Positions 1-8,543 of a DNA stretch of 34,446 nt are shown here, piece after piece (the first letter of the stretch is position 1; the number at the start of each line of letters is the position of its first letter). The notes under the pieces are model-generated. The model saw only the letters and a list, made by a program, of their open reading frames with translations, searched no databases and was not told the origin of the DNA. Made by a program: the position numbers and the translations under genes. This stretch comes from a virus, in the IMG/VR virus record IMGVR_UViG_3300046515_000119, positions 1-34,446 of that record; one strand, given 5' to 3'.

Positions 1-2
1 AG

Positions 3-191
3 CACGTCCGCGACTCGACGGGGGCCGTCGTCGTCTCCACCGCGCAGATTTACGCGGGCCCCGACCTCGATTGCCCCGTCGGGTCCCGCGTGATCCTCCC
101 CGACGGGCGGATCACCAGGGCCCTCACTGTCGCCGCCCACACCGCGCCGGGGCTCCCCGTCCCGGAATCAACGGAGGTGTATTGCGAGTGA
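3..191 (+). CDS. Head-tail connector protein, 3' part only
   Basis: This reading frame is open from the left edge and ends at TGA 189-191; about 62 C-terminal residues are visible, rich in beta-prone stretches (VVVSTAQIYAGPD, GSRVILPDGR, ending STEVYCE). The stop overlaps the GTG of the next gene, as in the rest of this operon. Its place, directly before two neck-type genes and the tail tube gene, fits the first minor capsid or head-completion protein of A118/TP901-like head modules, which plugs the portal side of the neck. That role rests on gene order more than on the short visible sequence. The 5' part lies outside the window. Confidence 0.6.
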   Translation, partial: HVRDSTGAVVVSTAQIYAGPDLDCPVGSRVILPDGRITRALTVAAHTAPGLPVPESTEVYCE

Positions 192-535
192 GCCGCGCGC
201 AGATCAGATGGGACGGAGACGCCGCCCTCGCCCACATACGGGCCGCAGCCGTACGGGGCGTACGCGTGGGAGGCGAGCACCTGTTGCAGGTCTCCCGCGA
301 ACGCGTGCCCATCGAGGAAGCCACGCTAGAGCGTTCCGGAGTCGTGTCCGTCGACGAGTCGTCCATGACGTCCGTCGTCAGCTACGACACCCCGTATGCC
401 GTGCGCCAACACGAGGAACTCAGCTACCGCCACGACCCCGGCAGGTCAGCGAAGTACCTCGAACGCCCGTTGCGCGAGGAGAAAGACACGATCCTCGCCA
501 TCATCGCCGCGCAGGTACGGAGGGCGCTCCGGTGA
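188..535 (+). CDS. Minor capsid / neck protein (HK97 gp10-like or Minor_capsid_2-like)
   Basis: A 115-residue protein starting at a GTG that overlaps the upstream stop. The C-terminal half carries the pattern typical of phage neck proteins: TPYAVRQHEELSYRH, then GRSAKYLERPL, then a basic end. These proteins join the filled head to the tail and act in virion assembly in the cytoplasm. The upstream in-frame extension to an ATG at 71 is rejected because it would lie inside the previous gene in another frame. The order (connector, this, tail terminator, tail tube) supports the call; the exact Pfam family is inferred from memory. Confidence 0.7.
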   Translation: MSRAQIRWDGDAALAHIRAAAVRGVRVGGEHLLQVSRERVPIEEATLERSGVVSVDESSMTSVVSYDTPYAVRQHEELSYRHDPGRSAKYLERPLREEKDTILAIIAAQVRRALR

Positions 536-966
536 CGTTCCTTGTCGATTTGGTCGACGGCATCGCCCGCCTGCTCGACACCGCCAGCGTCGCCACCTAC
601 CGGCCCACCGGCATCTACACCGCCACCGAGACAGCGATCACGGACACCGTGATGCCCGACAGTCCAGACCGCGCCGTCGTCCTCACCGCGTACGACACCG
701 CCGACGATCCCGCCCTCACCGACTGCACCGTGTTCCTACAGGTACGCATCCGCGCCAGACAGGATCCGCGCGAGGCTGCCGACCTCGACGAGGCCGTGTT
801 CGCCGCGCTGCACGGCCTACGTGACCAGCAGTTCGGCGCCGCCCATGTGCAGCTCATCAAGCGCGAGAACACCGCGCCGCTCGGCGCCGACGCCAACGGC
901 CGCCACGAGCGCACCAGCAATTACACGCTACGGGCGCAACGCCCGCAGTCCGACCGCCTCGAATAG
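532..966 (+). CDS. Minor capsid / tail terminator-like protein
   Basis: A 144-residue protein starting at GTG 532, which overlaps the TGA of the upstream gene. It begins with a helical stretch (FLVDLVDGIARLLD), has a beta-rich middle and ends in charged sequence. Size, composition and position immediately before the tail tube gene fit the Minor_capsid_3/tail-terminator group that caps the tail where it meets the neck. No catalytic motif is expected or seen. The role comes mainly from position in a well-ordered module. Confidence 0.6.
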   Translation: MTFLVDLVDGIARLLDTASVATYRPTGIYTATETAITDTVMPDSPDRAVVLTAYDTADDPALTDCTVFLQVRIRARQDPREAADLDEAVFAALHGLRDQQFGAAHVQLIKRENTAPLGADANGRHERTSNYTLRAQRPQSDRLE

Positions 967-978
967 GAGGGCCCCACC

Positions 979-1455
979 ATGTCGACCCCCGTCGAAACTG
1001 AGACCGCGCTCGCGCGTCGGTACCGGCTCGAACTGGACACCAGCACCAACGGCACGCCCGCATGGGCGATCGTCCCCGGCATCAACGACTTTGCGCCCAA
1101 GGTCGACCAGACGCAGCAGGACAGCACCACGTACGAGGACGACGGTTGGGCCGACCAGACGGCGACCGCGTACGCGTGGAGCATCGAGGCGACGATGTTG
1201 CACCGGTGCCACCCCACGACCAAGGCTTTCAACGCCGCTCAGGAACAGCTCAGGCTCGCCGCGGAGAACTTCGGCGACGCGGGCAAGGTCCACGTTCGTT
1301 GGTACGACCGCGAGGGCCGTGACGAGGCGTACGAGGGGTACGCCCTGGTCCAGTGGGAGCAGGACGGCACCGCTACCGACGACCTCGACTCGGTCAAGGT
1401 GACGCTTACCGGCAAGGGCAAGCGTACGAAGATCACCAACCCGCTCGCGCCGTAG
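979..1455 (+). CDS. Major tail tube protein
   Basis: A 158-residue protein with a strong ribosome-binding site (AGGAGG at about 966-971) before ATG 979, as expected for an abundant structural protein. It is rich in beta-strand and acidic turns, with no membrane or catalytic motif, and sits between the tail terminator and the overlapping chaperone pair. That is the invariant position of the tail tube gene in siphoviruses. The protein should polymerise as stacked rings around the tape measure. The C-terminal stretch ending KRTKITNPLAP may be the flexible end. Confidence 0.8.
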   Translation: MSTPVETETALARRYRLELDTSTNGTPAWAIVPGINDFAPKVDQTQQDSTTYEDDGWADQTATAYAWSIEATMLHRCHPTTKAFNAAQEQLRLAAENFGDAGKVHVRWYDREGRDEAYEGYALVQWEQDGTATDDLDSVKVTLTGKGKRTKITNPLAP

Positions 1456-1467
1456 GAAGGCTGATCA

Positions 1468-1953
1468 ATGGCCTTTCAGGCACTGGGGGAGTTGCTCGAC
1501 GAAACGCTCGCGCTCCCCATCAAGGGCAAGACGTACACCGTGCCGCCGCCGTCCGCGGCGACCGGTCTCCGCGTGCAGGCCATCATGCAGGCCGCCGCGG
1601 TCGCCGCAGACGGCGGGCAGGTCGACGATGCCGTCCTCGCCGACGCCGCCGAGCGCGACATGTACCGCGATGTCCTCGGCACCGCACACGCCGAGATGGT
1701 CGCCGATGACGTCGCATGGCCGACGCTCAAACACTGCGCGGTGACCGCGATGGTGTGGATTGTGCAGAACAAGGACGCCGCCGAACGCTACTGGAATTCC
1801 GGCGGCGACCCTTCTCGACTGGCCCCGAACCGGCAGCAGCGCCGCAGCTCATCGGATGCGGCGAACAAGACCCGGTCTCGGGGCTCTTCGAGTGGTACGA
1901 AGCCCCGCCAGGGCAACCGCGCCGGCGGAAAGAAGCCCGCGCCCCGGAAGTGA
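1468..1953 (+). CDS. Tail assembly chaperone, short form (gpG-like)
   Basis: A 161-residue product read in the unshifted frame. The N-terminal about 115 residues form the folded chaperone part (PIKGKTYTVPPPS, then a helical region with MVWIVQNKDAAERYW). The tail from about residue 118 is low-complexity Ser/Arg/Lys (AANKTRSRGSSSGTKPRQG). These chaperones coat the tape measure during tail assembly and are absent from virions. A second frame, open to 2150, overlaps its 3' end, so a fraction of ribosomes should shift to make the longer form. Confidence 0.8.
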   Translation: MAFQALGELLDETLALPIKGKTYTVPPPSAATGLRVQAIMQAAAVAADGGQVDDAVLADAAERDMYRDVLGTAHAEMVADDVAWPTLKHCAVTAMVWIVQNKDAAERYWNSGGDPSRLAPNRQQRRSSSDAANKTRSRGSSSGTKPRQGNRAGGKKPAPRK

Positions 1954-2150
1954 AGTGGTCGCAGATCCTCGACGAGTGGCCGCTCGTCGAGGCCGACCTA
2001 CAGGAGTTCTACGGCCTCGACGTCGGGGCGCCGGGCCTGCTCGCCGCCCGTTCGTGGCGGTGGCTACGCGTCCGCATCCTCGGCCTGCTCTCCGCGGACT
2101 CCCGCATCAACCGCCTGTTGTACCCGCCGCCCGACGCCCCCAAGGGCTGA
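1468..2150 (+). CDS. Tail assembly chaperone, long frameshifted form (gpGT-like)
   Basis: The frame one base back from gpG (-1) stays open to TGA 2148-2150, 198 bases beyond the gpG stop. It adds a conserved-looking domain (VKWSQILDEWPLVEADLQEF, then SWRWLRVRILGLLSADSR) typical of actinophage gpT parts. No separate start or ribosome-binding site is apparent for it. The best slippery heptamer is CGGAAAG at 1926-1932, with GGA and AAG as zero-frame codons. This is lambda's GGGAAAG with the first base changed. The true shift site is not proven. Confidence 0.7.
1926..1932 (+). promoter_or_regulatory. Candidate -1 ribosomal slippery site CGGAAAG
   Basis: The heptamer lies 19 bases before the gpG stop codon, in the phase needed for a -1 shift (zero-frame GGA AAG). 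It sits just before the point where the second frame begins to resemble gpT domains. The A-site AAG to AAA re-pairing is good; the P-site GGA to CGG re-pairing is imperfect. That is why confidence is moderate. Confidence 0.45.
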
Positions 2151-2201
2151 TAACTCCACACCGCGCCACCGCGCGCCCCCTACCCGAGAGGAGGCCCGCA
2201 C

Positions 2202-4421
2202 ATGGCGCTCACCGTGGGCGAGCTCGCCGCCACCATCACCGTGGACGACACCGAGGCCGAACAAGGCCTGAACGGCTTTCAGACCCGGTTGCGGGCCGCA
2301 CTCACCCGCATCACCCAGCGGGCCCGCACCGGCGGGCAGGACGCAGGAGGCGCCCTCGGCGAGGGCCTCGACGAGGGAGCCAGCGACGGCGCCGCCACGG
2401 CCGGACAGAGCATCACCGGCAAGCTCAAAGGCCTCGCCCTAGGTGCGGTCGGAGCAGGTCTCGGCGCCGCCCTCATGGGTGGCATCGCCTCAGCGATGGA
2501 ACAGCAGCAGATCACCGGCAAACTCGCCGCGCAACTCGGCTCCACCCCGGCCGAGGCGCAGAAATACGGCAAGGCCGCCGGCCACCTGTTCGCGAACGCC
2601 GTCACTGAGGACTTCCAGGGCGCCGCGGACGCCATTAAGGCAACCATGAGTTCCGGTCTGCTCCCGCCGGACGCCACCAACGCACAGATCGAGTCGATAT
2701 CGACGAAGGTGTCCGACCTCGCGAGCACGTTCGATCAGGATCTCGGGGGCGTCACCAACGCCGTTTCGCAGATGCTCCGCACGGGCCTCGCGTCCAGTGC
2801 GCAAGAAGCGTTCGACGTTCTTACGGTCGGATTCCAGTCCTCGGCAAATAAGGCCGGCGACCTTGTCGATACGTTCAACGAGTACGGCGTCCAGTTCAAG
2901 AAGGCCGGTATTGACGGCGCCACCGCCGTTGGCCTTATGAACCAGGCGATTCAAGCGGGCGCCCGCGACTCGGACCTCGCCGCGGACGCCATCAAGGAAT
3001 TCTCGATTCGCGCCGTAGATGGCTCAGCCACCACCGCGCAGGGTTTCCAAGCCCTCGGCTTGAACGCCGACGACATGGCGAAGAAGTTCGGCGCCGGCGG
3101 AAAGTCCGCCTCGGCCGCACTCGACACCACCCTCGACCGCCTACGGAACATCAAGGACCCCCTTAAGCAATCGGCCGCCGCAACGGCCCTGTTCGGCACG
3201 CAAGCCGAAGACCTCGGCGCCGCCCTGTTCGCGATGGACCCGAGCAGCGCCGCGCAGGGCCTCGGCAAGGTCGGAGGCGCCGCCGACCGCGTGGGCAACA
3301 GTCTGCGCGACAACGCCGCAACGCAGGTCGAGCAGTTCAAGCGGAAAGCCACACAGGCATTCGTCGACGTGCTCGCAACCAAGGTACTTCCCATCCTGAC
3401 CACGTTCGGAAATTGGTTCCAGGAACATTCCGGGGTGGCGAAAGTCCTCGCCATAGGCATTACCGCGCTCGGTGTGGCGTTCGGTATCGCAGCGGTCGCC
3501 GTGTGGGCGATGAATTCCGCGATGCTCGCCAACCCGATTTTCTGGATTGTCGCCGGGGCAGCAGTCGCCGTAGCGGGCCTCGTCTATCTCATCGTCACGT
3601 ACTGGGATCAGATCAAGTCCGCCACGCTCGCCGCATGGGATTGGGTGGTTCAAAAAATACTGTGGGTGAAGGACGCGATAGTTTTCGCGTTCCTGCATTT
3701 CACACTGCCCGGACTGCTCATCAACTATTGGTCCACCATTCAGAGCACCGCCGTTTCCTGGTGGAACGCCATTGTTGGTTGGGTAAAGGGAATCCCCGGA
3801 AAGATCTATAACGCGTTTCTCAACTGGACCGCAACCGGCCTGATCGTCAAGCACTGGTCGGCGATCAAAACCGCGACGGCCGTCAAGGCACTGGAAATGG
3901 TCGCGTGGGTCCGCGGTCTGCCCGGCCGGATCACCAACGCCCTCGGCAACATGGGCAGCCTGCTCGTCGGCAAGGGCCGCGACCTGGTGCGCGGTCTGTT
4001 CGATGGCGTCGCGGGCATGGGCGGGTGGCTGCGCTCGCAGCTCATCAGCTTCGCCAAGAACATGATCCCCGGGCCCATCGCCAGAGCCCTCGGCATCCAC
4101 TCGCCCTCGCGTGTGATGCGCGACCAGATCGGCCGTTGGATTCCCGCGGGCATCGTCGAGGGCGTCGAGGACGGGGCCGGCGCGGTCGATTCGACGATGC
4201 GCAACCTGGTCTCGGTACCCACCGGCGGGCAGGCCACCGCGGCGAACGTCGCCGCCTCGACCGCGTCCGGCGCGGTCGCAGGCCGAGGCAGCTCGCCCGA
4301 CGTCGTGCGCATCGGCTCGGACGGAAGCGCGTTCGGCGATCTCATCATCGCCACCCTGCGGCAGAAGGTCGCCGCGCGTGGCGGAAACGTCCAGTTCGTC
4401 ATCACAGGAAAGGCGGCGTGA
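2202..4421 (+). CDS. Tape measure protein
   Basis: A 739-residue protein with a strong ribosome-binding site (GAGAGGAGG) before ATG 2202. It follows the chaperone pair and precedes the tail-tip genes. The N-terminal 350 residues are helical and Ala/Gly-rich. Around residues 412-470 lie two hydrophobic segments (AIGITALGVAFGIAAVAVWA and IFWIVAGAAVAVAGLVYLIV). Trp-rich repeats follow (NYWSTIQSTAVSWWNAIVGW, KHWSAIKTATAVKALEMVAW) and then the usual end motif IHSPSRVMRDQIGRWIPAG. It sets tail length and may help DNA cross the membrane. At about 0.15 nm per residue the tail would be near 110 nm. Confidence 0.92.
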   Translation: MALTVGELAATITVDDTEAEQGLNGFQTRLRAALTRITQRARTGGQDAGGALGEGLDEGASDGAATAGQSITGKLKGLALGAVGAGLGAALMGGIASAMEQQQITGKLAAQLGSTPAEAQKYGKAAGHLFANAVTEDFQGAADAIKATMSSGLLPPDATNAQIESISTKVSDLASTFDQDLGGVTNAVSQMLRTGLASSAQEAFDVLTVGFQSSANKAGDLVDTFNEYGVQFKKAGIDGATAVGLMNQAIQAGARDSDLAADAIKEFSIRAVDGSATTAQGFQALGLNADDMAKKFGAGGKSASAALDTTLDRLRNIKDPLKQSAAATALFGTQAEDLGAALFAMDPSSAAQGLGKVGGAADRVGNSLRDNAATQVEQFKRKATQAFVDVLATKVLPILTTFGNWFQEHSGVAKVLAIGITALGVAFGIAAVAVWAMNSAMLANPIFWIVAGAAVAVAGLVYLIVTYWDQIKSATLAAWDWVVQKILWVKDAIVFAFLHFTLPGLLINYWSTIQSTAVSWWNAIVGWVKGIPGKIYNAFLNWTATGLIVKHWSAIKTATAVKALEMVAWVRGLPGRITNALGNMGSLLVGKGRDLVRGLFDGVAGMGGWLRSQLISFAKNMIPGPIARALGIHSPSRVMRDQIGRWIPAGIVEGVEDGAGAVDSTMRNLVSVPTGGQATAANVAASTASGAVAGRGSSPDVVRIGSDGSAFGDLIIATLRQKVAARGGNVQFVITGKAA

Positions 4422-7400
4422 CCGTGGCATTCCCGCAGACACCCCTTGGACTGCGCGGCGAGCTCAGGATCGGGCAGGTGTGGCAGAACATCACCACCGA
4501 CCTCTACACCCGCGCCCCGATCACTCACACGCGGGGCCGCCCGTACCGCTCCAACGCTGCCGACCCCGCGCAGTGCGCGGCGACAATCCGCAACCTCGAC
4601 GGGAAGTACACCCCGCGCAACGCCGAGAGCCCGTTCTATGGGCTCATCGGCCGCGGAACCCCGTTCCGTATCCGGGTCCCGGGCGCGACCCCATCCCTTG
4701 CAGTGCCCCCCGGACACGACCTCTCAGGCGCCACCACACCGGACATCACACCGCTGGACATCACCGGTGACCTTGACGTCCGAGTCGAGATCTACCTCAA
4801 CGACTGGCAGGCCAGCTCCGCGCCGCAAGTGCTGATGTCGAAATGGGCCGAGTCGACCAACCAACGAAGCTGGATCATGTTCGTCTACCAAAACGAACTG
4901 TGGCTCTACACCAGCATTGACGGCACGGCCGAGCACCAGACCCGGTCGACCGCCAAACTCGGCACTTCACCATCCAGAACGCTCGCACTGCGCGCGACGC
5001 TCGACGTCGACAACGGGGCGGGCGGCAAGACGAACCGGTTCTACACCGCGCCGTCGCTCGACGGGCCGTGGACCCTGATAAACACCACCACGACAACCGG
5101 CACCACCGGCGTTTTCGCCTCGACGTCGCCCGTCGTCATCGGTGGCAGCGGAACGTCCCGCTTCACCAACGCGGCAGGCAAGGTCTACCGCGCCGAGGTC
5201 CGAAACGGTATCGACGGGCCGGCGGTTGCGGCGCCGAACTTCACCGTGCAGCCGTCCGACACCACCTCCTTCACCGACAGCGCGGGCCGCGCGTGGACGG
5301 TTGGCCAAGGCTCCGAGATCACCGGCCTTATGACCCGCTTCGAGGGCGAGGTGCCCGAGTGGCCGCCGAAGTGGTCAGAATCCGAACAGGATGCATGGAC
5401 GCCGATCCAGGCCGCGGGCATTCTGCGCCGCCTCTCCCAGGGCCAAAAGACGCTCGCCTCGACACTGCGCCGCCGCATTCCGAGCTTCCAGCCGCTTGCG
5501 TATTGGCCGATGGAGGAAGGCGCCAACGCCGTACAGGCGTACTCGCCGATCCCCGGCGTAAGCCCGCTGAAACTGACAGCCGCTCAGTGGGCGCAGGCCA
5601 ACACCCTCGCATCATCTGCCCCCTTGCCCACCATCCAGCCGACGAGTAACCAGGTGTGCTACATGCTCGGCAGAGTTCCGGCCCCGCCCAACACGCTGAG
5701 CAGTTGGAGCGTGCGTTGGCTGTACCGGCTCGACCAGGCCAACGCGACGCAACGCACCTTCCTGCGGATCCAGTCGACCGGCACCGTTGCAGACTGGTAC
5801 GTCCAAAGCGGCGCCACCGGGTCGACGATCATCGCCAAGAACAGCGACGGCGACACCCTGTTCACCCGGAACATCGGCACCGGTAGCGACCTGTTCGGCG
5901 CGTGGATTTACGTGCGCCTCACCGCCACACAGTCAGGGTCCGACGTGGCATGGCGCGTCGACTGGCAGGACGTCGGCGGCGACGCCGGCGGATTCGGCAC
6001 CACCTACGCGGGCACCGTAGGCCGCCCGACGAGCATCGGATCCCCGCCCGACGGATTCAGCACCGACCTCGCCGGAATGGCCATCGGCCACATCTCCGCA
6101 TGGGCATCGGACTCCACGGCCGCCTACAACGGCGCCATCACCGCATGGGCGGGGGAGACCGCCGCCGACCGCATGATCCGCCTATGCGGCGAGGAAGCCG
6201 TCCCGCTCACCGTCACCGGCGACATCACCACCAGCGCGCCCGTGGGCCCGCAGACACCGGCGCCCCTGCTCGACCTGCTGCGCGATTGCGCCGAGGCCGA
6301 CGGCGGCCTGTTCGGCGAGTCCTCCGACCGACGACAGCTCACGTACCGGACACGCACCGACCTCTACAACCAGCCCGCGAAACTCGTCCTGGACTACAGC
6401 TCCGGGCACATCGCGCCGCCGTTCGAACCGGTCGAGGACGACCAGGTTCGCAACAGTTGGGAGGTACAGCGCGCCGGCGGATCATCGGGCACAGCAAGCC
6501 TCGACACCGGCCCCCTGTCCACCCAGGATCCGCCCGCCGGTATCGGTGTCTACGCGGACAGTGCAACGCTCAACCTCGCCACGGACGACCAGGCGCAACC
6601 CATGGCGAACTGGCTGCTACACCTGTCCACATGGGACGAAAACCGATACCCGTCGGTCACGATCCTGCTGCACAAGGCGCCCGAGCTCATCCCGGCCGTA
6701 ATGGCACTGCGCGAGGGCGACAAGATCCTCATCACGGGACTGCCCAAGCAGTTCACCGGATCCGGCACCACCGAGCTACTCGTCGACGGCTGGAGCGAAA
6801 CACTCCTACCGCGCACATGGGCGATCACGTTCAACTGCTCGCCCGCAGGCCCGTGGAACGTCGCCGCCGCGGCGATCGTCGAGGACTTCGAGGACACCAC
6901 CTATGCGGTGACCATCGCAAGCGGTGGAAACCTGCCGTGGGTCCGCAGCCAAGTCCACTACAACACCGGCACCTGGTCGCTTCGGTCCGGGGCGATCACG
7001 AACAACCAGACCAGCGACGCCGTGATCACGGTACCGACCGGGGCGACCGAGCTCACGTTCGCGTACTTCACCTCGTCGGAAGATGCGGGCCCTGGCTTTG
7101 AAGGTGACCGCTTGACGGTCCTCGTCGACGGCGTGCAGGTACTCAGGGCACAGGGCATAACCCCGTGGACGTCGACCACTGTCAACGTCACCGGCGCCTC
7201 GGCTGTGACATTCCGCTACACCAAAGACAACTCCTCGGCCGGCGGCGAGGACGGCGCGTGGATCGACGACCTACTATTCACCCTCGGCCCTCCGCCGAAG
7301 GCCGACGCCGACAGCAGCAGCCTCGCCACCCCGGCCAGCGCCAGCGCCACCACGTTGGCCGTGGCGACTGACGGCCCGCTGTGGACCACCGACCCCCGCG

Positions 7401-8011
7401 ACCTCCCCATCGACATCCGTGTCGCGGGCGAGGTCATGACCGTGACCGCCATCGGTGACCGCGTCCTGAACGCAAACCCCGACTTCGAGACGGGCATCAC
7501 CGGATGGACCGCGTTCGGCGCGGGCACGCTGACGTGGTCGACCGCCCGAGCCAAGGGCGGCACGCACTCAGCACTACTGACGACCGGTACCGCGGTATCT
7601 CCAAGGTTCGAGGCGCAACAGGTTCCCGTCACCCCCGGACAGCAGTACCGCGCCGCAGGCTGGATCTACGCCGCCCAAGCGTTCGCGCTGGGTATCACCG
7701 TCGGCGTCAACTGGTACACCGCGTCGGGCGCCTACCTGACGACGTCAACGAACCCCATCGTTCCCGCCGTCGGCGCGTGGGAGTACCGAGACAGCACGTT
7801 CACGGCGCCGGCGAACGCCGCCACCGGCGGACTGCTCGTGACATGTGAAGGCACACCCGGCACGGGACTCCAGTTGTACGGCGACCTGCTCACGCTCGGC
7901 GCGGTGGGGCAGCAGGCATTCACCGTTCAGCGCTCTGTCAACGGCGTCTCCAAGGCACAGGCCGCGGGCACAGACGTCGTCCTCGCTTATCCCACCATCG
8001 TCGCTTTGTAA
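4418..8011 (+). CDS. Large tail-tip/minor tail protein with sugar-binding-like domains
   Basis: A 1197-residue protein, GTG 4418 overlapping the tape measure stop (GTG 4424 is an alternative). It opens with RGELRIGQVWQNIT, a start common in actinophage distal-tail proteins. A LamG/concanavalin-like region follows at roughly residues 105-300. The central part (about 650-810) resembles baseplate hub proteins. Residues about 825-950 form a CBM/MAM-like jelly roll (VEDFEDTTYAVTIASGG to GAWIDDLLFTLG). About 1010-1150 form a CBM4/9-like module (NPDFETGITGWTAFGAG). That module splits a conserved C-terminal domain: IDIRVAGEVMTVTAI lies before it and GQQAFTVQRSVNGV after it. A receptor-binding role at the host envelope is inferred. 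Confidence 0.8.
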   Translation: MTVAFPQTPLGLRGELRIGQVWQNITTDLYTRAPITHTRGRPYRSNAADPAQCAATIRNLDGKYTPRNAESPFYGLIGRGTPFRIRVPGATPSLAVPPGHDLSGATTPDITPLDITGDLDVRVEIYLNDWQASSAPQVLMSKWAESTNQRSWIMFVYQNELWLYTSIDGTAEHQTRSTAKLGTSPSRTLALRATLDVDNGAGGKTNRFYTAPSLDGPWTLINTTTTTGTTGVFASTSPVVIGGSGTSRFTNAAGKVYRAEVRNGIDGPAVAAPNFTVQPSDTTSFTDSAGRAWTVGQGSEITGLMTRFEGEVPEWPPKWSESEQDAWTPIQAAGILRRLSQGQKTLASTLRRRIPSFQPLAYWPMEEGANAVQAYSPIPGVSPLKLTAAQWAQANTLASSAPLPTIQPTSNQVCYMLGRVPAPPNTLSSWSVRWLYRLDQANATQRTFLRIQSTGTVADWYVQSGATGSTIIAKNSDGDTLFTRNIGTGSDLFGAWIYVRLTATQSGSDVAWRVDWQDVGGDAGGFGTTYAGTVGRPTSIGSPPDGFSTDLAGMAIGHISAWASDSTAAYNGAITAWAGETAADRMIRLCGEEAVPLTVTGDITTSAPVGPQTPAPLLDLLRDCAEADGGLFGESSDRRQLTYRTRTDLYNQPAKLVLDYSSGHIAPPFEPVEDDQVRNSWEVQRAGGSSGTASLDTGPLSTQDPPAGIGVYADSATLNLATDDQAQPMANWLLHLSTWDENRYPSVTILLHKAPELIPAVMALREGDKILITGLPKQFTGSGTTELLVDGWSETLLPRTWAITFNCSPAGPWNVAAAAIVEDFEDTTYAVTIASGGNLPWVRSQVHYNTGTWSLRSGAITNNQTSDAVITVPTGATELTFAYFTSSEDAGPGFEGDRLTVLVDGVQVLRAQGITPWTSTTVNVTGASAVTFRYTKDNSSAGGEDGAWIDDLLFTLGPPPKADADSSSLATPASASATTLAVATDGPLWTTDPRDLPIDIRVAGEVMTVTAIGDRVLNANPDFETGITGWTAFGAGTLTWSTARAKGGTHSALLTTGTAVSPRFEAQQVPVTPGQQYRAAGWIYAAQAFALGITVGVNWYTASGAYLTTSTNPIVPAVGAWEYRDSTFTAPANAATGGLLVTCEGTPGTGLQLYGDLLTLGAVGQQAFTVQRSVNGVSKAQAAGTDVVLAYPTIVAL

Positions 8012-8022
8012 GGAGACCCGCT

Positions 8023-8475
8023 GTGACTCTGTGGCAACCGGGCATGACCATAACCGCCGCGCGGCTCAATGACGGGTTGGACCCCGTCACCACCGCGTCC
8101 GGCGCCACCGCAGCAACCAACTTCACCCTGGTGAGCTTCTCCGGTCGCAGGGCGGGGCGCCAAGTCACGATCAACTTTTCAGCCGCCCTGTCCCTCGCGG
8201 ACGTCTACACCAACGACATTCACGCCGACGTCCGGGGCAACCTCGCCGATATCGCGATCGGCACGCTTCCCGTGGGGTGGCGGCCTCCCGAGCTGGTCTA
8301 TTGCGTGATCGGCGACGGTTTCGGCAGCGGCGAGTGTTTCATCTCCACCACCGGAGTGATCACCGTCCGCTCTTGGAACAACGACGACGGCTCGACACCA
8401 TCGGCCGCCAACCGGCGCGGCATCGTCGTCGGCCGCAACCTCCGCGTCACCGCGGCGTGGCTCGCCGACTCCTGA
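8023..8475 (+). CDS. Small tail-tip/fibre-associated protein
   Basis: A 150-residue protein from GTG 8023 with ribosome-binding site AGGAG at 8011-8015. It begins MTLWQPGMTITAARLND, a start often seen in Streptomyces phage and prophage proteins that follow the minor tail protein. The rest is beta-rich with no transmembrane segment or enzyme motif. It is the last gene before a strong terminator, closing the tail operon. A role as a fibre tip or adaptor is inferred from position only. Confidence 0.6.
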   Translation: MTLWQPGMTITAARLNDGLDPVTTASGATAATNFTLVSFSGRRAGRQVTINFSAALSLADVYTNDIHADVRGNLADIAIGTLPVGWRPPELVYCVIGDGFGSGECFISTTGVITVRSWNNDDGSTPSAANRRGIVVGRNLRVTAAWLADS

Positions 8476-8496
8476 CCTTTCCTCCTCTCGCCCTGT

Positions 8497-8526
8497 ACGC
8501 CCCGCGCACCGCGCCGGGCGTTTTTT
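8497..8526 (+). terminator. Rho-independent terminator after the tail genes
   Basis: ACGCCC-C-GCGC, loop ACC, then GCGC-C-GGGCGT forms a 10-bp stem with one C-C mismatch, followed by six T residues (8521-8526). It lies between the last tail gene and the endolysin ribosome-binding site (GGAGG near 8535-8539). Lysis genes are therefore reached only by read-through or by a separate promoter. Confidence 0.85.
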
Positions 8527-8543
8527 CATGCCCTGGAGGCACC

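Noticed and set aside
3905-4417. N-terminal extension of the large tail-tip protein
   Set aside because: It lies inside the tape measure gene in another frame and is Arg/His-rich as expected of an unread GC-rich frame.
3141-4442. Long minus-strand open frames under the tape measure and other genes
   Set aside because: GC-rich third positions leave antisense frames open by chance; none shows a family motif or plausible start.
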